Positions 23,016-32,675 of a stretch of 64,000 bases of DNA are shown piece by piece (position 1 is the stretch's first letter; each line of letters starts with the position of its first letter). Position numbers and translations under genes: made by a program. This DNA comes from Prevotella sp. (GTDB lineage: Bacteria; Bacteroidota; Bacteroidia; Bacteroidales; Bacteroidaceae), in the NCBI GenBank assembly GCA_017449495.1, contig JAFTFO010000001.1, positions 1-64,000 of the forward strand, read 5' to 3'. The notes under the pieces are model-generated. The model saw only the letters and a program-made list of their open reading frames with translations. It made no database searches and was not told the origin of the DNA.

Positions 23016-24422
23016 ATGTTCAGTAAAGAGACTTATATCCAACGCCGAAGCGAGTTAAAACGACTCGTGGGTAAAGGTGTTATCATCCTTTTCGGCAACA
23101 ATGAAGCTCCCGCCAACTATCCCGCTAATGCTTACTCACCGATGCGTCAGGACTCATCATTCCTGTACTATTTCGGTCAGCACCGTGACGGATTAGTTGG
23201 TGTGATCGATATCGACAATGACGAAGAATGGCTTTTCGGAGATGATATCGACATTGAGGACATCGTGTGGATGGGCTTTGTGCCCAGTGTAGCAGACCTT
23301 GCCGCTGAGGTTGGCATTATAAAGACCGCCCCAATGAAGGAACTAAGCACCATTTGTTGCCGTGGCACGGCAACAAATAGGACAGTTCATTTCCTACCAC
23401 CCTACCGCCATGACACAAAGATTCAAATCATGGATCTCTTGGGCATCCATCCCTTACAACAGAAGGAAAAAGCATCGCTACCTTTGATACAAGCAGTTGT
23501 AAAGATGCGATCAACCAAAGAAGCACAAGAAATTGAGGCCATTGAGCGAGCATGTGACGTAGGCTACGCCATGCATACCACAGCCCAATCACTCATCCGT
23601 CCTGGCATCACTGAACGTTTTGTTGGTGGTCAGGTGGACGGCGTTGCCCGGAGTCTGGCACAGGGTGTAAGCTTCGCAACAATTTTCTCCCAACATGGTG
23701 AGATTATGCACGGCAATCCATCCGACGCCAAGCTGGAGGCAGGCCGTCTGGCTCTCTGTGATGCGGGCTGCGAACTGGATGACTATTGTTCTGACAACAC
23801 TCGCACAATGCCTGTTTGTGGTAAGTTCGACCAACGCCAGTTGGAAATCTATTCCATCGTGGAAGCCTGTCACGACTATGTACTCGAGGTGGCTAAGCCT
23901 GGTGTCAAGTATGCAGACGTACATTTTGCTGTTTGTCGACTGATGACGGAACGTCTGAAGGAACTCGGTTTGATGAAGGGTGACACCAATGAGGCTGTTG
24001 CTGCTGGCGCCCATGCCATGTTCCTGCCGCACGGATTAGGCCACATGATGGGTATGGACGTTCACGACATGGAAGGTTTAGGACAGATATACGTGGGTTT
24101 TGACGAGGAGACTCGTCCGAACCTTGAACAATTTGGCACCAACTGTCTGCGCATGGGTCGTCGCCTGCAGGAAGGTTTTGTGGTGACCGATGAGCCCGGC
24201 ATCTATTTCATCCCTGCGCTCATCGACGACTGGAAAGCCAGCGGACATTGCAAGGAATTCCTCAACTTCGACAAGTTAGAAACCTACAAGGACTTCGGAG
24301 GTATCCGTATTGAGGACGACCTCCTTATTACCAATGAAGGCTGTCGCTTCCTTGGCAAACAGCGCATACCTTATCATCCTCAAGAACTGGAGGAGTTTAT
24401 GGCCAATAATCATTTAGATTAA
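23016..24422 (+). CDS. pepP: Xaa-Pro aminopeptidase (M24B, aminopeptidase P)
   Basis: Cytosolic metallopeptidase that removes N-terminal residues before proline. It has 468 aa. The N-terminal AMP_N-like domain (about 1-130, with PMRQDSSFLYYFG) is followed by the pita-bread catalytic domain. Metal ligands are visible: Asp pair in CDAGCELDDYCSDNTRT, His in HGLGHMMGMDVHDM, Glu in VTDEPGIYF and Glu in GIRIEDD. It precedes pepC-like gene by 25 nt, forming a two-gene peptide-utilisation unit. Confidence 0.95.
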   Translation: MFSKETYIQRRSELKRLVGKGVIILFGNNEAPANYPANAYSPMRQDSSFLYYFGQHRDGLVGVIDIDNDEEWLFGDDIDIEDIVWMGFVPSVADLAAEVGIIKTAPMKELSTICCRGTATNRTVHFLPPYRHDTKIQIMDLLGIHPLQQKEKASLPLIQAVVKMRSTKEAQEIEAIERACDVGYAMHTTAQSLIRPGITERFVGGQVDGVARSLAQGVSFATIFSQHGEIMHGNPSDAKLEAGRLALCDAGCELDDYCSDNTRTMPVCGKFDQRQLEIYSIVEACHDYVLEVAKPGVKYADVHFAVCRLMTERLKELGLMKGDTNEAVAAGAHAMFLPHGLGHMMGMDVHDMEGLGQIYVGFDEETRPNLEQFGTNCLRMGRRLQEGFVVTDEPGIYFIPALIDDWKASGHCKEFLNFDKLETYKDFGGIRIEDDLLITNEGCRFLGKQRIPYHPQELEEFMANNHLD

Positions 24423-24447
24423 CATTATCATCATTAATATCAAAATT

Positions 24448-25653
24448 ATGAAAAAATTTCTATCTATTGCACTCATGGCGATAATCGCCCTTAGTGCATC
24501 GGCAGCCAAGAAGAATACTCCTGCCAAAGACGCTAACAAGCCTGTATTCACCGTCATCAAGGAGATTCCCGTCACCAGCATGAAGGACCAGAACCGTTCG
24601 GGTACCTGCTGGGACTACTCCACCCTCTCTTATTTCGAGGCCGAAATATTGAAGGCCACTGGTAAGAGTTATGACCTCTGTGAGAGTTTTGTTGCCAACA
24701 AGACTTACATGGACCGCGCCATCCAAGTGGTGCGCTACCATGGTGACTGTCAGTTCTCGCAAGGTGGTTCTGCGGAAGACGTTCTCGCCACGCTGAAAAC
24801 GTGGGGTATCTGTCCCGAAGATGCGATGCCTTTCCCTGGATCACTTTATGGTGACTCTCTCAACAACTTCAACGAGTTCTTCTCGCTGATGGAGCCCTAT
24901 GTAGAAGCCGTCGCCAAGAACAAAGCTAAAAAGATCAGTGGCCAGTGGAAGGTAGGTTTGCAGGGTATCCTCGACGCCTATCTCGGCCAATGCCCTGAAA
25001 AGTTCACCTTCGAAGGCAAGGAGTACACCCCGAAGTCGTTTATGGCATCCCTTGGCATCGACCTGAATGACTACGTGAGCATCACCAGCTATTCTCATCA
25101 CCCTTTCTACACAACCTTCGCTGTAGAGGTGCAGGATAACTGGCGTTTTCCACAGAGCTACAATCTGCCGATGGACGAGATGATGCAAATCATCGACAAT
25201 GCCATCGAACAGGGTTACACGATAGCCTGGGGCGGTGACGTATCAGAGGAAGGCTTCACCCGCAAAGGCCTTGCTTATGCTATCGACGCTAAGGCCGCAC
25301 AGAGTCTCGGTGGCAGTGACATGGCCCGTTGGCTAAAACTCACCGCCGAGAAGAAGCGCAACGTCATCGACTCACTCGGTTGTACCGTTCCAGAGATTGT
25401 TCCCACCCAGGAATTGCGCCAAGAGCGCTTCGACAACTGGGAACTGACCGACGACCACGGCATGCACATTTACGGTATTGCCAAGGACCAGAATGGCAAG
25501 GAGTATTACATGGTGAAAAACTCTTGGGGCGAGACTGGTGACTATAAAGGCACTTGGTACATGACCAAGGCCTTCATCGCTGCCAACACGATGGACTATC
25601 TCGTAAACAAAAACGCCATTCCTGCCGAAATTCGGAAGAAACTCGGTATTTGA
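24448..25653 (+). CDS. Secreted C1-type aminopeptidase (bleomycin hydrolase-like)
   Basis: A cysteine peptidase of 401 aa. It has a signal peptide (MKKFLSIALMAIIALSASA), so it is exported, unlike cytosolic PepC/bleomycin hydrolase of other phyla. Catalytic residues are recognisable: Cys54 in NRSGTCWDYS, His337 in TDDHGMHIYG and Asn358 in VKNSWGETG. The region between has the insertions typical of the C1B group. Co-transcribed with pepP, then a long terminator. Confidence 0.92.
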   Translation: MKKFLSIALMAIIALSASAAKKNTPAKDANKPVFTVIKEIPVTSMKDQNRSGTCWDYSTLSYFEAEILKATGKSYDLCESFVANKTYMDRAIQVVRYHGDCQFSQGGSAEDVLATLKTWGICPEDAMPFPGSLYGDSLNNFNEFFSLMEPYVEAVAKNKAKKISGQWKVGLQGILDAYLGQCPEKFTFEGKEYTPKSFMASLGIDLNDYVSITSYSHHPFYTTFAVEVQDNWRFPQSYNLPMDEMMQIIDNAIEQGYTIAWGGDVSEEGFTRKGLAYAIDAKAAQSLGGSDMARWLKLTAEKKRNVIDSLGCTVPEIVPTQELRQERFDNWELTDDHGMHIYGIAKDQNGKEYYMVKNSWGETGDYKGTWYMTKAFIAANTMDYLVNKNAIPAEIRKKLGI

Positions 25654-25673
25654 GAACAACTTTAATTTGTTAA

Positions 25674-25727
25674 AAACAGCATAATCTGTTAAATTTTGGA
25701 CAGATTATGCTGTTTATTCGTTTTTTA
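25674..25727 (+). terminator. Terminator of pepP-C1 peptidase unit
   Basis: A 16-bp perfect stem (25674-25689 with 25700-25715), followed by ATTCG and then seven T. Confidence 0.88.
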
Positions 25728-25731
25728 TTCG

Positions 25732-25739
25732 TACCTTTG
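25732..25739 (+). promoter_or_regulatory. -7 box (TACCTTTG) of recJ-recQ
   Basis: TACCTTTG lies just after the preceding terminator and 66 nt before recJ. Confidence 0.55.
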
Positions 25740-25804
25740 GGCGCTATATTGCCTTTATAGGCCCTATAGTCATCGAAGCGACAAGAATAAATAATAATAT
25801 ATTA

Positions 25805-27532
25805 ATGCATTTCAAATGGAATTACGAACCACCTACATCAGAACAACAGACGGCAGCTAAAGAGCTGGGAGAGAAGATCGGCATGAGCCCGATCATCGCT
25901 GGCCTGCTCATTCAGCGAGGCATCAAAACGGAGAGTGCTGCCAAGCGCTTCTTCCGTCCGATGTTAAACGAGCTGATAGATCCGTTCCTGATGAACGACA
26001 TGGACGTGGCGGTAGACAGACTGAATGACGCCATGGGGCGCAAAGAGCGTATCATGGTTTATGGCGACTACGATGTTGATGGATGTACGGCGGTAGCTTT
26101 GGTGTATAAGTTTCTGCAACAGTTCTATTCCAATATTGAATACTATATCCCTGATCGTTATGAAGAGGGCTACGGTATCAGTATCAAGGCATTAGACTAT
26201 GCGGCAGAAAAGGGTATCAAACTCATTATTGTACTCGACTGTGGTATTAAGGCACTCGACGAGATTGCCTATGCCAAACGCATAGGCATTGACTTCATCA
26301 TCTGCGACCATCATGTGCCAGATGATGAACTGCCTGAGGCTGTAGCCATTCTCAACCCCAAGCGCGAAGACTCCACCTATCCATTCAAACATCTATGTGG
26401 GTGTGGTGTAGGCTTCAAGTTTATGCAAGCCTTTGCTAAGAACAATGGCATCCCCTTCTCACGGCTTATCCCCCTACTCGACTTCTGCGCAGTAAGTATC
26501 GCTGCCGATATCGTGCCTATCATGGGAGAAAACCGCATCCTTGCCTATCACGGACTGAAACAACTGAACACCAGCCCCTCAATGGGACTGAAAGCTATCC
26601 TTGATATCTGCGGGCTCACAGGCCGAGAGATTACCATGAACGATATCGTCTTCAAAATTGGGCCACGTATCAATGCCTCTGGCCGTATGCAGAACGGTAC
26701 GGAGGCTGTGGACCTGCTTGTAGAACGTGACTTCACGAAAGCTCTTTTGGAGGCCCATCTCATCAATGAATACAATGAGCAACGCAAGGATGTAGATAAG
26801 CAGATGACCGAAGAGGCCAACCAGATCGTAGAGAAACTTGTGCATCAGGATCATCCCTCAAGCATCGTACTCTACGACGAGAACTGGAAGAAAGGCGTTA
26901 TCGGCATTGTCGCTTCCCGTCTGACAGAATTCTATTACCGTCCTACTGTGGTCCTGACAAAATTCAACGGTATCGCCACGGGTTCTGCCCGTAGCGTAGC
27001 AGGCTACGACATCTATGATGCCATTAAGAATTGCCGCGACCTACTTGAGAACTTTGGCGGTCATACTTATGCTGTAGGTTTGTCGTTAAAGATCGAAAAT
27101 ATTCCCGAGTTCCGTCGTCGGTTCCAAAAATATGTTGACGAGCATATCCTGCCAGAACAGACAGAGGCCACCCTCGATATTGATGCAATCATCGACTTCA
27201 AGGATGTCACCAAGAAATTGCACAACGATTTGAAGAAGTTAGCACCACACGGACCAGACAATCCCAAGCCAAACTTCTGCACACGCAATGTCTATGACTA
27301 CGGTACGTCAAAAGTCGTAGGTCGTCAGCAAGAGCATATCAAATTGGAGCTTGTCGACTCGAAATCAAGTAACGTACTTAATGGCATTGCCTTCGGACAA
27401 AGCGAGTCTGCCCGTTATATCAAGTCCAAACGATCATTTGATATCGTCTATACTATCGAGGATAATATCTACAAACGTAGTGAGGTGCAGTTACAGATAG
27501 AAGACATTAAGCCTTCGGAAACTGAGAGCTAA
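25805..27532 (+). CDS. recJ: Single-stranded-DNA-specific exonuclease RecJ
   Basis: 5'-3' exonuclease for recombination and repair. The 575-aa protein carries the DHH-family motifs: VYGDYDVDGCTA, VLDCGIKA, ICDHHVPDD and CGCGVGFKF, with the DHHA1-domain motif ENFGGHTYAVG around residue 420 and a C-terminal OB-fold. Only 2 nt separate it from recQ, so the two work as one operon, matching the known RecQ-RecJ cooperation in end processing. Confidence 0.96.
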   Translation: MHFKWNYEPPTSEQQTAAKELGEKIGMSPIIAGLLIQRGIKTESAAKRFFRPMLNELIDPFLMNDMDVAVDRLNDAMGRKERIMVYGDYDVDGCTAVALVYKFLQQFYSNIEYYIPDRYEEGYGISIKALDYAAEKGIKLIIVLDCGIKALDEIAYAKRIGIDFIICDHHVPDDELPEAVAILNPKREDSTYPFKHLCGCGVGFKFMQAFAKNNGIPFSRLIPLLDFCAVSIAADIVPIMGENRILAYHGLKQLNTSPSMGLKAILDICGLTGREITMNDIVFKIGPRINASGRMQNGTEAVDLLVERDFTKALLEAHLINEYNEQRKDVDKQMTEEANQIVEKLVHQDHPSSIVLYDENWKKGVIGIVASRLTEFYYRPTVVLTKFNGIATGSARSVAGYDIYDAIKNCRDLLENFGGHTYAVGLSLKIENIPEFRRRFQKYVDEHILPEQTEATLDIDAIIDFKDVTKKLHNDLKKLAPHGPDNPKPNFCTRNVYDYGTSKVVGRQQEHIKLELVDSKSSNVLNGIAFGQSESARYIKSKRSFDIVYTIEDNIYKRSEVQLQIEDIKPSETES

Positions 27533-27534
27533 TC

Positions 27535-29448
27535 GTGATAAAAAAATGTTCTCAACTTCTAAAGAAGTACTGGGGCTATGATGACTTTCGAGGCATACAG
27601 CGCGAAATCATCGAGTCGATATGCGCAGGGCACGACACTTTAGGCTTGATGCCGACTGGTGGTGGCAAAAGTATTACCTTTCAGGTACCGGCATTAGCCA
27701 AGGATGGTGTCTGTATCGTTATTACTCCCCTCATTGCCCTGATGAAAGACCAGGTAGATCATCTGCTCCACCGAGGTATCAAGGCAGCAGCCATCTATTC
27801 TGGTCTGACACACGAAGAGATTGTCATAACCCTCGAGAATTGTATTTTTGGCAATGTCAAGTTGCTCTATGTATCCCCAGAGCGCCTTACCTCTGAACTT
27901 TTCCAGAAAAAACTGCGCCACATGCGCGTTAGTTTCATCACGGTCGATGAAGCTCATTGTATATCACAATGGGGCTATGACTTCCGGCCCTCCTATCTTG
28001 AAATAGCGAACATCCGAAAGATATTGCCTCATGTGCCTATATTAGCCCTCACAGCCACAGCTACAAAACAAGTCGTAGAGGATATTCAGGAGAAGTTATC
28101 ACTTACCGTTCCTTATACATTCAACGTTTTCCGCATGTCGTTCGAACGCAAAAACCTTGTTTACGTCGTGCGACAGGCTAATGATAAACAAGAACAACTG
28201 ATTCACATTCTCAATAGCATTCAGGGCACAGCTATCGTCTATGCACGCAGCCGACTGAGAACGAAGGAGTACGCAGAACTTCTTATGAAAACAGGCATCT
28301 CCGCCACATTCTATCATGCTGGTCTCGACACCAGCGTGAAAGACGAACGACAACAGGCATGGCAAGAAGGGAGAGTCCGCGTGATGGTAGCGACCAATGC
28401 CTTCGGTATGGGCATCGACAAGCCTGACGTGCGGATAGTGATTCACATAGACTGCCCAGACAGCATCGAAGCCTATTTCCAAGAAGCTGGCAGAGCCGGG
28501 CGCGACGGTCTGCGCTCTTACGCGGTATTGCTTTATAACAACAGCGACAAGCGGAAATTAGAAAAGCGTGTATCCGACACCTTCCCCGAGAAAGACTATA
28601 TCCGTCAGGTCTACGAGCATCTGGCCTTTTACTATCAGATAGGCATAGGCTCTGGCTATAACCACACCTTTGAATTTAACATCGACAAGTTCTGCCATGC
28701 TTTCCATCACTTCCCCATCCAGGTAGACTCCGCCCTAAAAATTCTCAATCGCGCCGGTTACATTGAATATACAGAGGAACAAGACAATCAGGCCCGTCTG
28801 ATGTTCACAGTCTCACGGGGAGAACTCTATAAACTTGAGAACACCTCGCCCAACGAAGAGAAGATTATCACGACCCTGTTACGCAACTATGGCGGACTTT
28901 TCACTGAATATCACTACATTGACGAAGGTTTCCTTGCCAGCCAGACCGCCCTGCAACCCCAGCAAGTATACCAAATCCTAAAGGGACTGGGACAAAGGCA
29001 CATCCTTCATTTCATACCACAGAGAAAAACGCCTTATATCCGCTATACGCAACGACGCGAGGATAAGGCACTCGTTCGGATATCCCCCGACGTCTACGAA
29101 GAACGTCTGGCTCAGTTCCGCCAGCGCATCAAGGCTGTCATTGAATATGCCACCAACGAAAGTGTTTGTCGCAGTCGTCAGCTGTTACGCTATTTTGGAG
29201 AAACGAATAGTCACAACTGTGGCTTGTGTGATGTCTGTCTGAATCATCGCAAGGAAGGTCTCGTTTCAGAACCGTGTCTGAATACAGCCAAAGAACAAAT
29301 CCTCTTGCTGCTCACCGACCGGAAACCCCACCCCATCACAGACTTACGCGGCATCCAGTTGTCTACCGACGAACTGGACACCGCGCTAACCGATCTTCTT
29401 CAGGAGGAATATATCTCTCAGCAAGACGGTTTCCTCCAATTAGTGTAA
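27535..29448 (+). CDS. recQ: ATP-dependent DNA helicase RecQ
   Basis: A 637-aa superfamily 2 helicase. Motif 0 and I are in GYDDFRGIQ and PTGGGKS, motif II is DEAHCISQWGYDFR, motif III LTATAT, and motif VI QEAGRAGRDG. The RecQ C-terminal zinc cysteines are present (CRSRQLLRYF... CGLCDVC). The C-terminal HRDC domain of E. coli RecQ is not evident. The start is GTG at 27535, 2 nt after the recJ stop. It converges on the purF-like gene with only 9 nt between stops and no visible terminator. Confidence 0.95.
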   Translation: MIKKCSQLLKKYWGYDDFRGIQREIIESICAGHDTLGLMPTGGGKSITFQVPALAKDGVCIVITPLIALMKDQVDHLLHRGIKAAAIYSGLTHEEIVITLENCIFGNVKLLYVSPERLTSELFQKKLRHMRVSFITVDEAHCISQWGYDFRPSYLEIANIRKILPHVPILALTATATKQVVEDIQEKLSLTVPYTFNVFRMSFERKNLVYVVRQANDKQEQLIHILNSIQGTAIVYARSRLRTKEYAELLMKTGISATFYHAGLDTSVKDERQQAWQEGRVRVMVATNAFGMGIDKPDVRIVIHIDCPDSIEAYFQEAGRAGRDGLRSYAVLLYNNSDKRKLEKRVSDTFPEKDYIRQVYEHLAFYYQIGIGSGYNHTFEFNIDKFCHAFHHFPIQVDSALKILNRAGYIEYTEEQDNQARLMFTVSRGELYKLENTSPNEEKIITTLLRNYGGLFTEYHYIDEGFLASQTALQPQQVYQILKGLGQRHILHFIPQRKTPYIRYTQRREDKALVRISPDVYEERLAQFRQRIKAVIEYATNESVCRSRQLLRYFGETNSHNCGLCDVCLNHRKEGLVSEPCLNTAKEQILLLLTDRKPHPITDLRGIQLSTDELDTALTDLLQEEYISQQDGFLQLV

Positions 29449-29457
29449 AGCCGTGAC

Positions 29458-30909
29458 TTAAAACTCCAATTTCAACTGCCTTTCATCCTCATTATCATAC
29501 TCATGACAATAGCTGCTGCCATCGAAACAATGCGTACAAAGCTTACATTTCGGCATACCGATGGCTTCTACAAGATCCTCCAAACGGGCGAACTTCAACG
29601 TTGTCAGACCTAAGCGCTTGGCAATCTCATCCACCATCCGCTTATACTCAGGGGAATCTGTCTGGGCATATTTCTCGAGGTTCTTCTTGTCATCGCCCTC
29701 AAAGTCCTTGATGATACGACGCGTAATAAGTTCCATATCACTCTTCGATGTAGTAAAGCCGATAAACGGGCAGCCATACACCAGTGGCGGACAAGAGATT
29801 CGGCAATGCACCTCCTTGGCACCGTATTCGAAGAATGTCTTCACATTATCCTTCAGCTGCGTGCCACGCACGATGGAGTCATCGCAGAACACCACGCGCT
29901 GGCCTTTCAACAACGATGGGTTTGGAATCAGTTTCATCTTTGCCACCAAGGCACGGCGCTCCTGATTGCCAGGTGTAAAAGAGCGAGGCCATGTAGGCGT
30001 GTACTTCAGCACGCTACGTTTGTAGGGTACTCCCTTACCCTCGGCATAACCCAGCGCCATACCGACACCAGAGTCAGGCACACCACAGACGCTGTCAACC
30101 TCCGTATCATCAGTCTCACCCATCATCTTACCGTTAGCCTCACGCACGGCCTCCACATTGATACCGTTGTAATCAGAGGCGGGGAAGCCATAGTACACCC
30201 AAAGGAACGAGCATATCTGCTCCCGTTTGAAAGGCTCCTGCAGAACCTCCATCGAGTCTGCCGTGAGATACACGATCTCACCAGGGCCGAGGTCTCTCAC
30301 CCTGTGATAGTCGAGGTTAGGGAAACTCGTCGTCTCACTCGATACGGCATAGGCCCCATCCTTCTGTCCCACCACGATCGGTGTGCGCCCTAAGAAATCA
30401 CGGGCGGCAATGATGCCCTTCTCTGTGAGAATGAGCATCGAGCACGAACCCTCTATCTTCTTGTATACCAGGTTGATGCCTTCGACGAAAGTGCGCCCCA
30501 TATTGATGAGTAGCGCCACGAGCTCCGTCTGGTTGATGGTATTGGCAGAATACTCGCTGAAGTGCATCCTGCGTTCCAGCAGTTCCTGCGATATTTCCTC
30601 CAGGTTGTTGATCTTCGCCACCGTCACCACGGCATAGCGGCCTAAGTGTGAGTTCACAAGTATTGGCTGCGGATCGGTATCGCTGATAACGCCGATGCCC
30701 TGATTGCCGGAAAAGGAGTCGAGCTCATCTTCAAACTTAGAGCGGAAATAGTCACGCTCCAGGTTATGGATTTTTCGGCTGAAGCCTTTTTCACAATCAT
30801 AGGTCACCAACCCGGCACGACGGGTTCCGAGGTGAGAGTTATAGTCGGTGCCGTAGAACAGGTCATTTACACAGCACTTTATAGATATGGTTCCAAAGAA
30901 TCCTCCCAT
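29458..30909 (-). CDS. PurF-like amidophosphoribosyltransferase paralog lacking the catalytic Cys
   Basis: A 483-aa protein with the class II glutamine amidotransferase fold at the N-terminus (HLGTRRAGL, ISDTDPQPI, LVALLIN) and a phosphoribosyltransferase domain with the PRPP loop VVFCDDSIVRGTQL. Four cysteines in the C-terminus (CKLCTHC, SSYC) resemble the iron-sulfur or structural cysteines of some PurF enzymes. The odd point is the N-terminus: it reads MGGFFG, whereas active PurF begins Met-Cys-Gly, with Cys as the glutamine-hydrolysing nucleophile. The DNA is unambiguous (ATG GGA GGA). It may use free ammonia or have another role. It is the last gene of ilvC-maoC-purF-like, 38 nt after maoC. 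Confidence 0.85.
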   Translation of the reverse strand: MGGFFGTISIKCCVNDLFYGTDYNSHLGTRRAGLVTYDCEKGFSRKIHNLERDYFRSKFEDELDSFSGNQGIGVISDTDPQPILVNSHLGRYAVVTVAKINNLEEISQELLERRMHFSEYSANTINQTELVALLINMGRTFVEGINLVYKKIEGSCSMLILTEKGIIAARDFLGRTPIVVGQKDGAYAVSSETTSFPNLDYHRVRDLGPGEIVYLTADSMEVLQEPFKREQICSFLWVYYGFPASDYNGINVEAVREANGKMMGETDDTEVDSVCGVPDSGVGMALGYAEGKGVPYKRSVLKYTPTWPRSFTPGNQERRALVAKMKLIPNPSLLKGQRVVFCDDSIVRGTQLKDNVKTFFEYGAKEVHCRISCPPLVYGCPFIGFTTSKSDMELITRRIIKDFEGDDKKNLEKYAQTDSPEYKRMVDEIAKRLGLTTLKFARLEDLVEAIGMPKCKLCTHCFDGSSYCHEYDNEDERQLKLEF

Positions 30910-30947
30910 ACGTTGTTATCCTTTTTACCTTTTACTTTTATACCTTC

Positions 30948-31412
30948 TTATATAAAATAGTACAGGAACGAGGCTATGCCCTCCAGGGCAGGTTTGCGCT
31001 GTCCCTCAATCTCTATCTTGAAGTCAATCTCGACTTTGCAGATGCCGCGCAGGTTCTGAATATTGTGTAGTTTCGTAGTCATCCTCACCCGGGAGCCCGT
31101 CACTACGGGCTGTCCAAAGCGCATCTTATCCATGCCATAATTCACGAGCATCTTGATGTTATTTACCTCGATGATCTGGGCCCAAAGGTATGGCAACACA
31201 GAGAGTGTCAGGTAGCCATGGGCAATGGTACTGTGATACTGGCTCTCCTCCTTAGCCCTTTCCACGTCGACATGAATCCATTGGTGGTCGAGTGTAGCGT
31301 CGGCAAATAGGTTGATACGGTCTTGGTCGATGAGCAGCCAGTCCGAGACGCCAAGTTCCTGTCCCAAGTGGGCTGCAAATTCATCATACGAATTGATTAT
31401 TAATTTTCCCAT
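30948..31412 (-). CDS. MaoC-family hydratase
   Basis: A 154-aa hot-dog-fold protein. The open frame extends upstream to 31526 over the ilvC end, but the natural start is MGKLIINSYDEF at 31412. The catalytic hydratase-2 signature is seen as INLFADATLDHQWIHVD (Asp and His), followed by IAHGYLTLSVLP. Family members hydrate enoyl-CoA; the exact substrate is not predictable. It follows ilvC by 59 nt, with a perfect-looking hairpin between. Confidence 0.9.
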   Translation of the reverse strand: MGKLIINSYDEFAAHLGQELGVSDWLLIDQDRINLFADATLDHQWIHVDVERAKEESQYHSTIAHGYLTLSVLPYLWAQIIEVNNIKMLVNYGMDKMRFGQPVVTGSRVRMTTKLHNIQNLRGICKVEIDFKIEIEGQRKPALEGIASFLYYFI

Positions 31413-31429
31413 ATTATGTTTTAAAATGA

Positions 31430-31460
31430 ATTGCGGAGGTACGCTCCGTACCCCCGCAAT
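31430..31460 (-). promoter_or_regulatory. Hairpin between ilvC and maoC
   Basis: A 14-bp stem with one mismatch (31430-31443 with 31447-31460, loop 3 nt). It is followed on the minus strand by TTCATTTTAA, a poor U-tract, so it is more likely a processing or stability hairpin or partial terminator than a full stop. Confidence 0.6.
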
Positions 31461-31471
31461 CTTATACTTGT

Positions 31472-32521
31472 TTATACGTCTTGGTTCTCTGGACGCAGTT
31501 TGCGTACGGTCTCGCCAGCGCGCCACATCTCCTGATTGCGCATGGCCTCGAGCTCCTTCTCCAGACCCGCACGATAGTCGGGCTTCGAGTTGGCGTCGAT
31601 GGTGATCTGCGCCTCGTTACCCGTCTGCACCGAGTAGTAGAGCCACTCCATCACAGGCTTGATGGCATCGTGGAAACGGGGAGCCCAGTCGAGGGCACCA
31701 CGCTGAGCGGTGGTCGAGCAGTTGGCATACATCCAGTCCATTCCCTTTGCACCGAAGAGCGGGCCAAGGCTCTGGGTGAGCTCCTCAACAGTCTCGTTGA
31801 AGGCCTCCGAGGGAGAGTGTCCATGCTCACGGAGCACCTCATACTGTGCCAGCAGCAGACCCTGGATGGCACCCATCAGCGAACCGCGCTCACCAGTGAG
31901 GTCTGAGGTAGCCTCGCGCTGGAAAGTGGTCTCGAACATATAGCCAGCGCCAATGCCGATACCGAAGGCCAGCGTCTTCTCCTTGGCCTTGCCCGTTGCA
32001 TCCTGATAGACGGCATACGAGCAGTTCAGTCCGCGACCCTCGCAAAACATCGTGCGGAGGCTCGTGCCGGAACCCTTCGGAGCCACCATGATCACGTCGA
32101 CATCCTTCGGGGGAATCACGCCCGTGCGGTCACTCCAGTTGATAGCAAAGCCGTGAGAGTAATAGAGGGTCTTACCCGGCTTCAGGTATTTCTTGATGGT
32201 AGGCCATTGCTGAATCTGACCAGCATCACTCAGAAGCATGCAGAGGATCGTACCCTTCTCGGCAGCCTCCTCGATGGAGAACAGCGTCTCACCTGGTACC
32301 CATCCGTCGGCCACGGCTTTATCGTAGGTCTTACCCTGACGCTGACCGACAATGACGTTGAAGCCGTTGTCGCGCAGATTGCAGGCCTGACCAGGTCCCT
32401 GAACACCGTAACCGATCACGGCAATCGTCTCATTCTTCAATACTTCACGTGCTTTCTCCAAAGAGAACTCTTTGCTGGTGACTACTGTTTCCATCACGCC
32501 ACCGAAATTCATTTCTGCCAT
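31472..32521 (-). CDS. ilvC: Ketol-acid reductoisomerase
   Basis: Second common step of valine/isoleucine (and leucine) synthesis: rearrangement and NADPH reduction of acetolactate or acetohydroxybutyrate. The 349-aa protein has the Rossmann motif VIGYGVQGPGQACNLRD and the metal site DLTGERGSLMGAIQGL. Length matches the class I enzyme. Here ilvC is about 12 kb from ilvDBN and sits at the head of its own operon with maoC and the purF paralog. It has a perfect promoter and a long leader. Confidence 0.97.
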   Translation of the reverse strand: MAEMNFGGVMETVVTSKEFSLEKAREVLKNETIAVIGYGVQGPGQACNLRDNGFNVIVGQRQGKTYDKAVADGWVPGETLFSIEEAAEKGTILCMLLSDAGQIQQWPTIKKYLKPGKTLYYSHGFAINWSDRTGVIPPKDVDVIMVAPKGSGTSLRTMFCEGRGLNCSYAVYQDATGKAKEKTLAFGIGIGAGYMFETTFQREATSDLTGERGSLMGAIQGLLLAQYEVLREHGHSPSEAFNETVEELTQSLGPLFGAKGMDWMYANCSTTAQRGALDWAPRFHDAIKPVMEWLYYSVQTGNEAQITIDANSKPDYRAGLEKELEAMRNQEMWRAGETVRKLRPENQDV

Positions 32522-32669
32522 AATAGCTTTTGTTTTTAATTGTTATACATATCCCTTGCGTACTATGCCAGCCCTACCCGAGAGCCGGACGCTCGGTGCT
32601 CACCACCGTCTTCTTATTTGTCCGCTCAGGGCTTGCTCGAAGCCCCAACGAGGGGTTAACTTTAGAATT
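32522..32669 (-). promoter_or_regulatory. Long structured 5' leader of ilvC
   Basis: From the predicted start near 32669 the minus-strand RNA has about 148 nt before ilvC. Helices read by eye: GGGG/CCCC (32652-32655 with 32643-32646), AAGCCC/GGGCTT (32640-32645 with 32629-32634), AGGGCT/AGCCCT (32628-32633 with 32570-32575), CGGAC/GTCCG (32586-32590 with 32620-32624), and CTCGG/CCGAG (32592-32596 with 32578-32582). The first three share bases in a chain, so alternate folds exclude one another. No Leu/Val/Ile-rich leader peptide and no U-tract are seen. This is a candidate regulatory RNA, function unknown. Confidence 0.5.
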
Positions 32670-32675
32670 CGGTTG

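Noticed and set aside
29449-29457. Terminator between recQ and the purF-like gene
   Set aside because: Only 9 bp separate the stops and no hairpin with a T-run is visible in the flanks.
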